Below, one piece after another: positions 1 to 9,833 of a stretch of 64,000 bases of DNA (position 1 is its first letter; each line of letters starts with the position of its first letter). The notes under the pieces were generated by a model that worked only from the letters and a program-made list of their open reading frames with translations, was not told the DNA's origin and made no database searches. This stretch comes from Psychrobacter fulvigenes (GTDB lineage: Bacteria > Pseudomonadota > Gammaproteobacteria > Pseudomonadales > Moraxellaceae), in contig NZ_CAJGZP010000001.1 of NCBI RefSeq assembly GCF_904846155.1, positions 124,001 to 188,000 on the forward strand, written 5' to 3'. Made by a program: the position numbers and the translations under genes.

Positions 1-1499
1 ACCTGTGCTTGGTGGGTAATGGCTAATAGTTGCTGCGTCTGTCCTAGCGCACGCAATAGCTCGCCAACGACTTGCGCGGTGCCGCCGCTGATACCGACAT
101 CGACCTCATCGAATACTAGCATGGGTTTGGCGGCATTGTTATCGGCATTGGTCGCTTGCAATACTTGCATCACTAGTGCCATTCGTGACAGCTCACCGCC
201 TGAGGCAATCTTATGTAGTGGCTGCATTGGCATGCCAACGTTGGCACTAAAGAGCAAGTCGATATCAAAGCAACCTTGGGCACTGTAGACGCTAGGGTCT
301 GCTTTTTTGGTAAAGACGAACTCGCAGCGTGCATTGGGCAGGGCAAGCGGCTGCAATTGTTCAATAAGCTGCGCGCAGATACTCGGTGCGGCTTTTTCGC
401 GCTTTTTATTCAGTTCAGTTGCTCGTTTGAGATATGCTTGCCAAGCGTCATCAATTTGTGCCGCCATTGCATCGCTACTGGGCTCGTTCTCTAATTGTTC
501 TAGCTGTTGTTGCCAAGCTTTCGCTTCAGCGATTAAGTCGACTGCTGGCAAGCTATGCTTGCGCGATAAGCGGTGACCAAGGCTGATAAGGTTGTCTAAC
601 TCTTGTAAGCGTTCAGGGTCTGGCAGTTGCTGCTCAGCATAGTCCGAAAGTAGAGCAGTCACTTCAGTAATTTGCTGCTGTGCCAAATGCAGTTGCTCAG
701 ATGCTTGCCCAAAGGTTTGACTGACACCGATTTGATGGTTACACAACTTGATGGCTTGACCAAGCAAGGTCATGACGTCAGGCTCATCAGTATCATTGTC
801 AAGTAAATGCAGGCCATGACTGGCCTCTTGCATCAAAGCTTCAATATTGGACAGCTCCTCGTGCTCCGCTTCAATATCATGATAATCGACAGCCAGTAGC
901 GGTGCGATATCAGCCAGTTGACTTTGGAGTAGCTCGATACGGTCTTGGCGCTGCGCTTCTCGGCTGGCTAGCTCATCTGCTTGGCGTTTGAGCTGTTGAT
1001 AGTGTTGATAGCTACTGGCTGTTTGTGCTGCTAATGTCGTCAGCTGCGCCATTTCATCCAGCCATTGCACCACGAACTGCGGCTTGAGTAGCGCCTGCTG
1101 TGCGTGTTGGCTATGAATGTTGACGAGTAGTGTGCCAAGACTTTTTAGCTCAGCCAGACTGACTGGCGTACCATTCAGCCAAGCTTTTGAGCGACCATTG
1201 CTACTTAATTGCCGACGAATCAATACTTCTGGCTCATCCAAAGAGCGATCATGCGCGGCAAACCACTCTGCCACCACAGTATTGTCTGCTACATCAAATT
1301 GCGCGTAAATATCTGCATTTGCAGCACCATGTCTTACCATCGCGCTGTCTGCTCGGTCGCCTACACATAGTGCTAATGCATCGAGTAGTAGTGACTTGCC
1401 AGCACCAGTCTCACCGGTAATGACATTAAAGCCCTCAGCAAAGCTCAGCTCATGCTCACTAATGAGTGCAAACTGGTATAAGGTTAGTGATAACAGCAT
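1..1499 (-). CDS. recN: DNA repair protein RecN (3' end cut by window)
   Basis: RecN is an SMC-like ATPase of recombinational double-strand break repair. The N-terminus reads MLLSLTLYQF and carries a P-loop GETGAGKS at about residues 29-36. Near the window edge lies the C-terminal ABC part with Walker B and D-loop, MLVFDEVDVGISGG, followed by the LAITH switch histidine. The middle is rich in Q, L, A and E, as expected for the coiled-coil arm. About 499 residues are present, and the family is about 555, so only the last ~55 are missing. The start is the ATG at 1499; no strong ribosome site is visible. It is transcribed away from ppnP, and I saw no LexA-type box upstream. Confidence 0.95.
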   Translation of the reverse strand, partial: MLLSLTLYQFALISEHELSFAEGFNVITGETGAGKSLLLDALALCVGDRADSAMVRHGAANADIYAQFDVADNTVVAEWFAAHDRSLDEPEVLIRRQLSSNGRSKAWLNGTPVSLAELKSLGTLLVNIHSQHAQQALLKPQFVVQWLDEMAQLTTLAAQTASSYQHYQQLKRQADELASREAQRQDRIELLQSQLADIAPLLAVDYHDIEAEHEELSNIEALMQEASHGLHLLDNDTDEPDVMTLLGQAIKLCNHQIGVSQTFGQASEQLHLAQQQITEVTALLSDYAEQQLPDPERLQELDNLISLGHRLSRKHSLPAVDLIAEAKAWQQQLEQLENEPSSDAMAAQIDDAWQAYLKRATELNKKREKAAPSICAQLIEQLQPLALPNARCEFVFTKKADPSVYSAQGCFDIDLLFSANVGMPMQPLHKIASGGELSRMALVMQVLQATNADNNAAKPMLVFDEVDVGISGGTAQVVGELLRALGQTQQLLAITHQAQ

Positions 1500-2267
1500 C
1501 AAAGCCTCTCATGGCAGACGGTTAATATCGGATAACAGGTGTTTAAATGTGGTTTAATCATCTAGTCATCGTTTAAATAGAGCAATATAAAAAGTAAAAA
1601 TGGATTAAATAGCTATGGATATTAGTAGTGGCTGCTATAGAGTTAGTGTATAGCTAATCTATAACTAACGCTCAGTATATAGTATCAAAATCTGCTTAAT
1701 ATAAATTTTATCGCGGAAAAAGTCTATTTGCTCTTGGGATAAACCAGTTTTCAGAAACGTTATACTATTGATCAAATCCATCACGATAAGATGAAAGATA
1801 ACCATGGTGAAGCGTATATTCTGTAAAGGTTTGACGATTAAGCTGAAGTAGATACGCTAATTAATTAGTAATAATAGCTGTATTAAGCGCTGTCTAATAA
1901 GCTATAGTTAAGCACACTGACCCCAAATATTAATCATGATTTACAGGCGTGCTGTAACAAACTTTACAGATATAATGTGGTAGCATAATCTCACCTAATC
2001 GTAATATCTGGCCACACTGAACACACATATTAACGCATGCGCTAATGGTTCAATCACGATAAAGTGGGATTTTATCATAAGATTAGGCAGTAAAATCAAT
2101 ATTTTAGGAGTCGGGTGCCACAATAGCAGCTCTTTAAAAGACCATAGCTATAGTGAGGATTCAAGAGTGTCCATAGTGCTTTGATGTGACTAGTGAATCT
2201 CTTAACCTCCCTAAAATAAGTCACTTATTTTTTAGTTTTGCAATAATTATTTGATAAGGAAGCCACT
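1500..2267. other. Long recN-ppnP intergenic region
   Basis: This 770-base divergent gap has no convincing ORF. It holds an inverted repeat at 1642-1669 (GTTAG...CTAAC arms) on the recN side, and on the ppnP side a set of alternating TTACAG/CTGTAA half-sites abutting a TATAAT box at 1971-1976. A small hairpin (AAATAAG/CTTATTT) followed by a T-run sits at 2214-2233, just before ppnP. Confidence 0.6.
1941..1976 (+). promoter_or_regulatory. Candidate operator array and -10 box for the ppnP leader
   Basis: Three half-sites alternate in orientation: TTACAG (1941-1946), CTGTAA (1952-1957) and TTACAG (1964-1969). They form two overlapping dyads with 5- and 6-base spacers. The last abuts a perfect TATAAT at 1971-1976. 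There is no good -35 hexamer at 17 bases, which would fit an activated or repressed promoter. The regulator is unknown. A transcript from here would have a leader of about 280 nt before ppnP. Confidence 0.4.
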
Positions 2268-2603
2268 ATGTCAGCGGCACAGTTTACCAATGTGACAGTC
2301 AATGCTCAGGCGACGATATCTTATGATGGTCGCTGCTCCAGCCATACCATTATGTTTGAGGATGGTCGACACAAGACTTTGGGTGTCATTCTACCGTGTG
2401 ATAATACCATCGAGCAGTATCAGTTCAGCACCAATACCTCTGAGCGTATAGAGATCATTAGCGGGGAGTGTGAAGTTAAGATTAGTGGTGATGAAGAGTT
2501 TAGCTACTACCGTGCTGGCCAGTCTTTCGTAGTCGAAGGTAATAGTAGCTTCAATTTACGTACTGATGAGATCGTGCAATATGTCTGCCATTTAGAAGGC
2601 TGA
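2268..2603 (+). CDS. ppnP: Pyrimidine/purine nucleoside phosphorylase PpnP
   Basis: This is a 111-residue small cupin-fold protein of the PpnP (YaiE, DUF1255) family, which phosphorolyses several nucleosides to base and ribose-1-phosphate. The sequence carries the family pattern: a GRCSSHTI strand, a KTLGVILP segment, the central ERIEIISGECEVKI strand pair, and YYRAGQSFVVEGNSSFNLRT near the end, which aligns with the E. coli YaiE motif around AGSVFNVPGHSEFHL. Length is slightly above the E. coli protein (94). The start ATG at 2268 follows AAGGAAGCC. It stands alone between a long leader and a strong terminator. Confidence 0.9.
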   Translation: MSAAQFTNVTVNAQATISYDGRCSSHTIMFEDGRHKTLGVILPCDNTIEQYQFSTNTSERIEIISGECEVKISGDEEFSYYRAGQSFVVEGNSSFNLRTDEIVQYVCHLEG

Positions 2604-2741
2604 TAATAGCGAATATATAGGGTATTAACTTATTGACTGTTAAAAGGATTATTCCTTCAGTTAGACAGTAATCGTTAAGCTAACTCATCAAGCAGGCTAG
2701 CTCATCAAGCAGATAGTCACACAGCTAAGCACACTACAATC

Positions 2742-2785
2742 AAGAAACAAATAATATCCTATAGATTTTATTTGTTTCTTTTTTT
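2742..2785 (+). terminator. Intrinsic terminator after ppnP
   Basis: A perfect 13-base stem AAGAAACAAATAA / TTATTTGTTTCTT is followed by a T-run, between ppnP and rlmB. Confidence 0.8.
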
Positions 2786-2845
2786 GTTCAAAATTGTTTT
2801 ATTCACGCTTCTTTTATTCGAACGTTTCTATTAGGTTTATCTATT

Positions 2846-3616
2846 ATGGCAAAACCCAGTTACTTTTATGGTATTCATGCGATTGAAGCCTTACTTGCGC
2901 ATCGTCCACTGGATGCACTGAGCTTATTTGTGCAGCAAGGACGCGAGACCGACAGCCATGTGCAAGAGATTATGGCCGCTGCAAAAGCGAATGGCGTCAG
3001 TCTACAACCAACGCAAAAAGACAAGCTCACGCAATTATGTGGTAGCCCGCAGCATCAAGGCGTTGTCTTACATGCTCGCCCATTAGGCTTTGCTAATGAA
3101 GGCTTATTAGACACCCTCACGGCCAATGACCATTGTCTATTGTTGGTACTCGATCAGATTACCGATGCCCACAACTTCGGTGCTTGCCTGCGTACAGCAG
3201 TGGCGATGGGCGTGGATGCGGTTATCTGTCCGAAGCACCATGCCGCCAGCTTGACACCGACGGTTGCGAAGGTCTCTGTAGGAGCCGCTGAGATGATGCC
3301 TATTATCAGCGTTACCAACCTAGCACGGACGTTATCGCAAATTAAGCAAGCGGGCGTCTTTGTATTCGGCACCGCACTGAGTGCAGATGCCAAACCAATA
3401 CATGCTGCAGATATGACTGGCAAGACTGCTTTAATCATGGGGTCGGAGGGCGAAGGGATGCGACGCTTGACTACTGAGAGCTGCGACGAATTGGTGTATA
3501 TCCCCATGTCAGGTAATGAGCATGGGAATCTACAAAGTCTGAACGTCAGTGTCGCTACGGGAATGGCGCTTTATGAAGTTAATCGACAGCGTACTTTATC
3601 TGCTGGGCAAGCGTAA
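2846..3616 (+). CDS. rlmB: 23S rRNA (guanosine-2251-2'-O)-methyltransferase
   Basis: RlmB is a SpoU-class (SPOUT) methyltransferase that modifies G2251 in the ribosomal P-loop of 23S rRNA using S-adenosylmethionine. It has 256 residues. An N-terminal substrate-binding domain opens with FYGIHAIEALL. The three SpoU motifs follow: LDQITDAHNFGACLR (about 102-116, with N110), the GSEGEGMRRL loop (about 199-208), and IPMSGNEHGNLQSLNVSVATG (about 219-239). Its 3' end overlaps the convergent coaE by 38 bases, so neither gene has room for its own terminator between them. Confidence 0.95.
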   Translation: MAKPSYFYGIHAIEALLAHRPLDALSLFVQQGRETDSHVQEIMAAAKANGVSLQPTQKDKLTQLCGSPQHQGVVLHARPLGFANEGLLDTLTANDHCLLLVLDQITDAHNFGACLRTAVAMGVDAVICPKHHAASLTPTVAKVSVGAAEMMPIISVTNLARTLSQIKQAGVFVFGTALSADAKPIHAADMTGKTALIMGSEGEGMRRLTTESCDELVYIPMSGNEHGNLQSLNVSVATGMALYEVNRQRTLSAGQA

Positions 3617-4298
3617 GATAGTTTTGGTGCAGTGGCTCTAGCTGTTGATGTAAAGCTGCTAGATCTGCGTTATTGACCACGATGTCATCAGCATGATGAT
3701 TACGCTCATTACGATCAAGCTGATTGGCCATGATGGCTTTGATTTTGACCATACTTAGCTCATCGCGTAGACTGGCACGCTGTAGTTGGGTGTCTTCACT
3801 GGCATCAATCACCAAGATACGTTGACATAAGTTAGCCAGCCCTGCCTCGGCCGCTTCAATCAATAACGGTGCTGACAAGATGACATAAGGTGAGGTACTT
3901 GCTGCCAGCTGTACTTTTGCCGCCTCACGGATAGCGGGGTGCGTAATTTCCTCAAGCTCAATCAGAGCAGCGGGATTGGCGAACACATGCGTGCGTACAG
4001 CAGCACGGTCCATATGTCCTTCTGCATTAACCACCCAATCTCCAAGCTTTTTTTGAATTTTGCGCAGGGTGGGGCTGCCTTTGGCAACAACTGCGTGAGC
4101 AATCACATCAGCGTCAATGATATCAATCCCTTGCTCTGCGAACCAATCACTAGTAGCAGACTTGCCACTACCGATACCGCCTGTCAAGCCAACGACCAAG
4201 CGTCTGCTTTTGCTAGTATTGATGGTTTGTGGACGATCGTTAGTAAAGACAGACTGAGACATTGAATCGGAGTTTGTTGACGCATCATTTATTGACAT
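3579..4298 (-). CDS. coaE: Dephospho-CoA kinase
   Basis: CoaE phosphorylates the ribose 3'-OH of dephospho-CoA, the last step of coenzyme A synthesis. The P-loop GGIGSGKS lies at about residues 40-47, followed by the family's IDADVIAHAVV and the lid region. It has 239 residues, against about 205 usually. The excess is a 30-residue S/T/N-rich N-terminal extension. An internal Met (residue 13, about 4262) is an alternative start, but both leave a polar tail. It lies downstream of pilD in the pilBCD-coaE order known from other gammaproteobacteria. Confidence 0.94.
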   Translation of the reverse strand: MSINDASTNSDSMSQSVFTNDRPQTINTSKSRRLVVGLTGGIGSGKSATSDWFAEQGIDIIDADVIAHAVVAKGSPTLRKIQKKLGDWVVNAEGHMDRAAVRTHVFANPAALIELEEITHPAIREAAKVQLAASTSPYVILSAPLLIEAAEAGLANLCQRILVIDASEDTQLQRASLRDELSMVKIKAIMANQLDRNERNHHADDIVVNNADLAALHQQLEPLHQNYLTLAQQIKYAVD

Positions 4299-4427
4299 AA
4301 TAGTGACTTATTTGGCTGATAAAATAAAAGGGGGTTGGCATGCTTAGTGACATTAGTAATAATGTATCACTAACTAAACAGTCGATAAAGCGCTTATTGA
4401 GTAAGTGCTAGTCGTTACATCGACAAT

Positions 4428-5327
4428 CTATATGTACATTGCCAAATACCAGTTAATAATATCTGAACCATATAATAAAGCAATGATGCCTGCAATGGCG
4501 ATATAGGGACCGAATGCAAAAGGCTTGCTCTCACCTTGCTTTCTCATCAAGATAATACCGACGATGGAGCCTAGTAAGGAGGAAAGAAGGATGATTAATG
4601 GCAACATCATCGGGCCAAGCCACGCGCCCATGACAGCCAACAGTTTAAAGTCGCCTTGGCCCATACCATGCTTTTTGGTGATGAGATAAAATATCTTAAC
4701 CACCACCCATAACGATAAAAACCCTAATAATAATCCCCAAATAGACTCAGTGGGCGATACAAACCAGCTTTGCGAATTGACCGCTAATCCCAAGCCTGCG
4801 AGTGGAAAGGTCAAGCGATCAGGTAGCAGCTGAGTGTCAAAATCAATGCCGGTGAGCGTAATCAAAGTCCATACCAATACAAGCGCAGAAACCCCTGCAG
4901 CCGTAACGCCAAACTGGTAGATGACCAGAGCCGATAGCAGGGCAGTGACAAACTCTACGATAGGATAACGAATGCTAATCGGCGCTTGACAGTCTGAGCA
5001 GCGTCCTCGCAGCACTAGCCAACTTATCAGCGGTATGTTTTCATACCACCTGATTTTATGAGCGCAGTGCGGACAACGTGAAGCCGGCGTGCTTAAAGTA
5101 ATCGGTGCGTCGCCTGAAACTACTTGCGTTAGCACTGAGGTATGTTCGAGCGGCATATCTGCCTGCTGTGACATAAACTGGCTACATTCTTGGCGCCAGC
5201 TGGCGACCATCATGAGCGGTATGCGGTGAATAACCACGTTCAAAAAACTGCCCACACAGAGCCCTAGTAGTGCAAACACGACCAAGGCTATTGTCATATT
5301 GTCTTGTAATAACTGTATCAATTGCAT
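4428..5327 (-). CDS. pilD: Prepilin peptidase / N-methyltransferase
   Basis: PilD is an inner-membrane aspartyl protease that cleaves the leader of type IV prepilins and N-methylates the new N-terminus. It has 299 residues with about eight hydrophobic segments. The cytoplasmic zinc-binding domain has two CxxC pairs, CPHC (85-88) and CSDC (110-113). The catalytic aspartates lie in DFDTQLLPD (162-170) and GQGDFK (D226). The family signature GLCVGSFLNVVIHRIP lies near the N-terminus. It follows pilC closely in the same direction. Confidence 0.96.
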   Translation of the reverse strand: MQLIQLLQDNMTIALVVFALLGLCVGSFLNVVIHRIPLMMVASWRQECSQFMSQQADMPLEHTSVLTQVVSGDAPITLSTPASRCPHCAHKIRWYENIPLISWLVLRGRCSDCQAPISIRYPIVEFVTALLSALVIYQFGVTAAGVSALVLVWTLITLTGIDFDTQLLPDRLTFPLAGLGLAVNSQSWFVSPTESIWGLLLGFLSLWVVVKIFYLITKKHGMGQGDFKLLAVMGAWLGPMMLPLIILLSSLLGSIVGIILMRKQGESKPFAFGPYIAIAGIIALLYGSDIINWYLAMYI

Positions 5328-5364
5328 TAAGTAGCAATCCTAATATTTGAATGTTCAACAGAGC

Positions 5365-6588
5365 CTAGCCGACCACTGAGCCCATCTGGAAGATCGGCAA
5401 ATACATGGCAATGACTAAGCCACCGATTAACACCCCTAGTATCGACATGATTAAAGGCTCCATCAAGCTGGTTAAGCCATCGACCGCATTATCTACCTCG
5501 TTTTCATAATAGACAGCGACCTTATCGAGCATCTCTTCCAAGCTACCTGACTCCTCGCCAATACCGACCATTTGAATGGCCATACTTGGGAACAGGTTGG
5601 TTGAGCGCATAGAGAACTGCAGCTGCTGACCGGTTGAAACGTCGTTTTTTATCTGCTGAGTGGCATTGTAAAATACCACGTTGTTGGTCGCGCCTGCGGT
5701 GGAATCCAAAGCATCGATTAAGGGAACACCTGCTGCAAAGGTAGTAGACAGTGTGCGGGCAAAACGAGCGATCACTGCTTGATAAGCAATGTTGCCAAAT
5801 ATGGGCGCTTTTAATGTGGCACGGTCCAAAAAGTCACGAAACTTTTTCGAGCGTTTTTTGGCTTCAGAAAAGCCAATGACAGCACCACCAATGGTTATGA
5901 TCAATAAAAACCACCATGACTGCATCCACTCTGACATACCAACGACCATTTGCGTAAAGGCAGGTAGCTCTGAGCCGAAAGATTCAAACAAATCTGCGAA
6001 TACAGGAACTACTTTAATTAACAGGATAATGGTCACAATAATAGCCACCACAATGACCGCAATAGGGTATTTCATGGCTTTTTTGATCTTCGCCTTAAGT
6101 AGCTCGCTTTTTTCTTTATAGGTGGCCACCCGCTCTAGCATGGTTTCAAGTGCACCTGCTTGCTCACCAGAGTCAACCAGTGAACAAAACAGATCGTCAA
6201 AGTAGCGTGGATGCTTTCGTAGCGCAGAAGCAAAGGTACTGCCAGATTCGATATCGGCTTTGATCTGTAGTACCAACTCTTTCATACTCGGATTATCTAA
6301 AGAGTCAGCTACAATCTCAAACGATTGGGTCAGAGGCACTCCAGCTTTCATCATGGTCGCCAATTGCCGCGAAAATATCGCGATATCCATCGGCTTAATC
6401 GATTTTTTAAAGGCAAATAGAGGCTTGGGTTTCTTCTTAATGCTTTTAACCGTGATACCTTGTTTACGCAAAGTGGCTTTTGCTAGCTCCAAGCTACGGC
6501 TAGTGGTCTCACCTTTGACTTTTTGTCCACGTCGATTGACTCCGTCATAGACAAAGTCTAGTAGCGTGTCAGTTTTCACTTGTGCCAT
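5365..6588 (-). CDS. pilC: Type IV pilus inner-membrane platform protein PilC
   Basis: PilC is the polytopic platform that couples the extension and retraction ATPases to pilin insertion. It has 407 residues, the usual length. It contains two T2SF domains, each with a cytoplasmic helical bundle followed by membrane segments. The family marks FSRQLATMMKAGVPL (first repeat) and ARTLSTTFAAGVPL (second repeat) are clear, as is the VGIGEESGSLEEML motif. It sits between pilB and pilD in the same direction and is probably co-transcribed with both. Confidence 0.96.
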   Translation of the reverse strand: MAQVKTDTLLDFVYDGVNRRGQKVKGETTSRSLELAKATLRKQGITVKSIKKKPKPLFAFKKSIKPMDIAIFSRQLATMMKAGVPLTQSFEIVADSLDNPSMKELVLQIKADIESGSTFASALRKHPRYFDDLFCSLVDSGEQAGALETMLERVATYKEKSELLKAKIKKAMKYPIAVIVVAIIVTIILLIKVVPVFADLFESFGSELPAFTQMVVGMSEWMQSWWFLLIITIGGAVIGFSEAKKRSKKFRDFLDRATLKAPIFGNIAYQAVIARFARTLSTTFAAGVPLIDALDSTAGATNNVVFYNATQQIKNDVSTGQQLQFSMRSTNLFPSMAIQMVGIGEESGSLEEMLDKVAVYYENEVDNAVDGLTSLMEPLIMSILGVLIGGLVIAMYLPIFQMGSVVG

Positions 6589-6655
6589 ACTCTCACCCTC
6601 AAGTTTTTCCCAATTTATACATTTTTATATCATTGGCTGCTATTTATGTTGGCTA

Positions 6656-8362
6656 TTATTCAGAAGTTACTCGCATCATCTCTTGAATACTGGTCACACC
6701 TTGTAAGACCTTTAAGATACCTGAACGTCGCAAATCGCGAAAGCCGTTTTTTAGCGCGGCATCTTTGATATCAATGGCATTACCGTCTTCCATAATAATA
6801 CGGGAAATATCAGGGCTGACTTTCATCACCTCATAAATACCCACACGGCCTTTATAACCTTCACGGCATTCACTACAACCAACAGGCTCATAAATCACGT
6901 TGTCTGGGTCGTCCAAATCTGCATCAGTAAAGCCAAGCTCGAGCAAGCTTTGCCTAGGAATATCGATAGGAGTTTTACAGTTTTTACATAAACGCCGTGC
7001 CAGTCGCTGCGCGATGACTAAGTTTACTGAGGTGGCAATGTTGAATGATGCCACCCCCATGTTGCGCAGACGAGTCAGGGTTTCAGGAGCGGAGTTGGTA
7101 TGCAGAGTCGATAGCACCATGTGTCCTGTTTGCGCGGCTTTGATAGCAATCTCAGCGGTCTCAAGGTCACGAATCTCACCGACCATAACGATGTCTGGAT
7201 CTTGACGCAAAAATGACTTTAGAGCATTAGCAAAAGTTAAGCCTACTTTGGGGTTTACGTTGACCTGATTAACGCCTTCAAGGTTAATCTCAACAGGATC
7301 CTCGGCGGTGGAGATGTTGGTCAGACCAGTATTTAATATATTGATACCTGTGTATAGAGATACCGTTTTACCAGAGCCGGTGGGTCCCGTGATCAATAGC
7401 ATGCCTTGTGGCTTATTGAGAGCCTCCATAAACATCTCTTTTTGATCCGGCTCATAGCCTAGAGCATCAATACCGAGCATCGCTGAGGAAGGATCTAAAA
7501 TACGCAGCACGATTTTTTCGCCAAACAGCGTAGGTAAGGAGTTTACCCGGAAGTCGATGGCTTTGTTCTTTGAAAGCTTTAATTTGATACGGCCATCTTG
7601 TGGTATGCGCCGCTCTGAGATGTCCATCTGCGACATAACTTTTAGACGCGCGGCAATTTTGCTGGCAAGTTGTATGGGCGGGTTGGCCATTTTTTCCATC
7701 ACACCGTCGACCCGAAAGCGTACACGATAGGATTTTTCATAGGGCTCAAAATGCAAATCAGAGGCTCCCATGCGAATTGCTTCAACCAGCATTTTATTAA
7801 CGAACTTCACCACAGGTGCTTCATCCACACCGTCATTAAGTTTGGTTTCGTTATCTTCTTCGGTTCCTTCCAAATCAACGTTGAAGTCACCGTCAGAAAA
7901 GCTATCGAAGTTTTGCATGCTATCAGCATAGACACTGTCTATACGCTTTTTTAGCTTGTCTTCCTCGACCACCACGGTTTCAACCGATAACTGCGAGTTA
8001 AAGGCGATGGCATCAATAGCATCGACTCTGGTAGGATCGCTTAGCGCAACAAATAGCCGTTGTCCACGCTTAAAGATAGGCAGAGCATTGAACTTGCGTA
8101 CTACTTTTTGATCAACCAAGTCTTTGGGGATATTATCGTTATCTAGTACATTAATATCGAAAAGTGGATCGCCAAACGCTTGCGAAAGCAATTTAGCCAC
8201 CTGATAGGCATTGGCCATTTTATTGTCTACTAAATACGAAACCAAGCTTATTTGTTGTTGTAATGCTTCGGCTTGCGCTATTTTCATATGCGCTTCGCTA
8301 ACCACACCAGCATGGATAAGTTGCTGTGATAAACTTCCGAATTTATTGGTCATGCTAGACAT
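6656..8362 (-). CDS. pilB: Type IV pilus assembly ATPase PilB
   Basis: PilB is the hexameric GspE/PulE-type ATPase that powers pilus extension. It has 568 residues. The N-terminal MshEN/T2SSE domain is followed by the catalytic domain with Walker A GPTGSGKT near residue 325, the Asp box, Walker B-like IVMVGEIRD, and the His box GHMVLSTLHTN. A tetracysteine zinc site is present (CKNC and CSEC, roughly residues 455-500). The start ATG at 8362 is supported by AAGGAG upstream. It heads the pilB-pilC-pilD run. Confidence 0.97.
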   Translation of the reverse strand: MSSMTNKFGSLSQQLIHAGVVSEAHMKIAQAEALQQQISLVSYLVDNKMANAYQVAKLLSQAFGDPLFDINVLDNDNIPKDLVDQKVVRKFNALPIFKRGQRLFVALSDPTRVDAIDAIAFNSQLSVETVVVEEDKLKKRIDSVYADSMQNFDSFSDGDFNVDLEGTEEDNETKLNDGVDEAPVVKFVNKMLVEAIRMGASDLHFEPYEKSYRVRFRVDGVMEKMANPPIQLASKIAARLKVMSQMDISERRIPQDGRIKLKLSKNKAIDFRVNSLPTLFGEKIVLRILDPSSAMLGIDALGYEPDQKEMFMEALNKPQGMLLITGPTGSGKTVSLYTGINILNTGLTNISTAEDPVEINLEGVNQVNVNPKVGLTFANALKSFLRQDPDIVMVGEIRDLETAEIAIKAAQTGHMVLSTLHTNSAPETLTRLRNMGVASFNIATSVNLVIAQRLARRLCKNCKTPIDIPRQSLLELGFTDADLDDPDNVIYEPVGCSECREGYKGRVGIYEVMKVSPDISRIIMEDGNAIDIKDAALKNGFRDLRRSGILKVLQGVTSIQEMMRVTSE

Positions 8363-8762
8363 AGACCATCTCCTTAATACCGAACATTAGTACCGAATAT
8401 ATTAAAAATCTTACAATAACTTTAAATCGGGTTATCGCACCTTCTAAAGAACACTATAAAAAAGAAGGCCAGTAGATTGATTAATTACTTATACTCTAAT
8501 TTATCTGAGTTGTTATAGTAAAACATGCAAGAATCATGACAGTTTGAGGTGACTGCTGTAGCAAGTCAAATACTGTAAAAATAATTATTTAAGTCTTAGG
8601 TCATACTGAGCATTAATTAGCAGAAGCGGCTTAATGATAGACAGCGTAAAGGCAACGACTATAAGGTTGTTGCGCTATACTATAGCACTTGATGAATATT
8701 TGTTATACTTGACCGCATATTAGCCATCCTGGCAATGACAAATGATAGAAGGTAGATGAGCC

Positions 8763-9593
8763 ATGCAAGCTTGGGTAATTGGAAATTGGAAACAAAATCC
8801 GGCAACGATTAGCGATGTAAATACATTAATAGAAGCATTATTAGCTGCTGTCGGCGATGACAAGGCTGATAATGACAAAGACAGCGCATTTGATCGTAGC
8901 AATGGCTGTCAGCTAATGGTGGCACCAAGCTGTATCCATCTTGCTGCTGTGAGTGAGCGTTTGAAAGATATGCCAATACTCACGGCCGCTCAGGACATCA
9001 GCGCTCACAGTGATAGCATTGGCGCTTATACTGGAGATTGCTCTGCACAGCAAGTAGCAGATGCTGGCGCGTCATGGACTGTATTAGGTCACTCTGAGCG
9101 TCGTCAATATCATCAAGAGTGCAATGACTTACTGGTACAAAAATTAAGCAACGCCCTTACTCAGGATTTAGGCGTGATATTCTGTGTGGGTGAGACGCAA
9201 GCGCAGTATGATGAGCAGCAGACATTAGAAGTACTGGATGCACAGTTGGAAGCGATCAAAACCCTATTAGATGATCAGGCGCATCTAGCCACATCGATAG
9301 CAAAGCACTTGATTGTTGCTTACGAGCCAGTCTGGGCGATTGGTACGGGCAAAGTTCCCACAGTAGAAGAGGTGAGCGCAACTCATCAGCATATTAAACA
9401 CACCTTAGCTGGATATGCTGAACCTTTGTCTCAGACTGCTGTACTATATGGCGGTAGTGTCAACGCAGACAATGCTGATAGCTTTGCCGCCAGCCCTGTG
9501 ATAGATGGTGCATTGGTTGGTGGTGCCTCTTTAAAGGCTGATAGCTTTTTAGCGATTGCTGATGCTTTTGGCCGAGCCAAAAAATCGGGCTAA
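8763..9593 (+). CDS. tpiA: Triosephosphate isomerase
   Basis: TpiA interconverts dihydroxyacetone phosphate and glyceraldehyde-3-phosphate. Catalytic residues are visible: K10 in NWKQN, H110 in LGHSERR and E188 in [12 protein letters not shown]. The phosphate-binding YGGSVNADN and GALVGGASL loops close the barrel. At 276 residues it is about 20 longer than E. coli TpiA, owing to an acidic D/K/N insert at about residues 31-47 between the first helix and the second strand. It is followed by secG, as in Acinetobacter. Confidence 0.97.
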   Translation: MQAWVIGNWKQNPATISDVNTLIEALLAAVGDDKADNDKDSAFDRSNGCQLMVAPSCIHLAAVSERLKDMPILTAAQDISAHSDSIGAYTGDCSAQQVADAGASWTVLGHSERRQYHQECNDLLVQKLSNALTQDLGVIFCVGETQAQYDEQQTLEVLDAQLEAIKTLLDDQAHLATSIAKHLIVAYEPVWAIGTGKVPTVEEVSATHQHIKHTLAGYAEPLSQTAVLYGGSVNADNADSFAASPVIDGALVGGASLKADSFLAIADAFGRAKKSG

Positions 9594-9684
9594 GTGCAGG
9601 CATTATGAATAAGTAATAAACCTTATATCTGATTGGCACGGGAAGTAACCTATAAAAAGTGCTGATAAGTTGCTAGAAGTGGGT

Positions 9685-9713
9685 TTAACAGTACCCTTGC
9701 AATCGTGTACAAT
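9685..9713 (+). promoter_or_regulatory. Sigma-70 type promoter upstream of secG
   Basis: A -35 box TTAACA at 9685-9690 is separated by exactly 17 bases from a -10 box TACAAT at 9708-9713. It lies in the tpiA-secG gap, so secG has its own promoter regardless of readthrough from tpiA. Confidence 0.6.
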
Positions 9714-9732
9714 GCGCCTTATTTACTGTAAT

Positions 9733-9780
9733 GGTTTGATATAGATGGTTTAATCTGCATCAAACCATCTATATCAAACC
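9733..9780. repeat. Perfect 19-bp inverted repeat before secG
   Basis: Arms at 9733-9751 and 9762-9780 are exact reverse complements (beginning GGTTTGATATAG) with a 10-base loop. It lies downstream of the predicted secG promoter, so it would fold in the 5' untranslated region. No T-run follows directly, so a classical terminator is unlikely. Confidence 0.7.
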
Positions 9781-9833
9781 CTGAGATTTAATTTTTCGTT
9801 ATTAGTCGTCATTACACGGCAAAAGAGGCCACC

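Noticed and set aside
1500..1760. LexA box in front of recN
   Set aside because: No CTG-N10-CAG motif seen; the inverted repeat at 1642-1669 does not resemble it.
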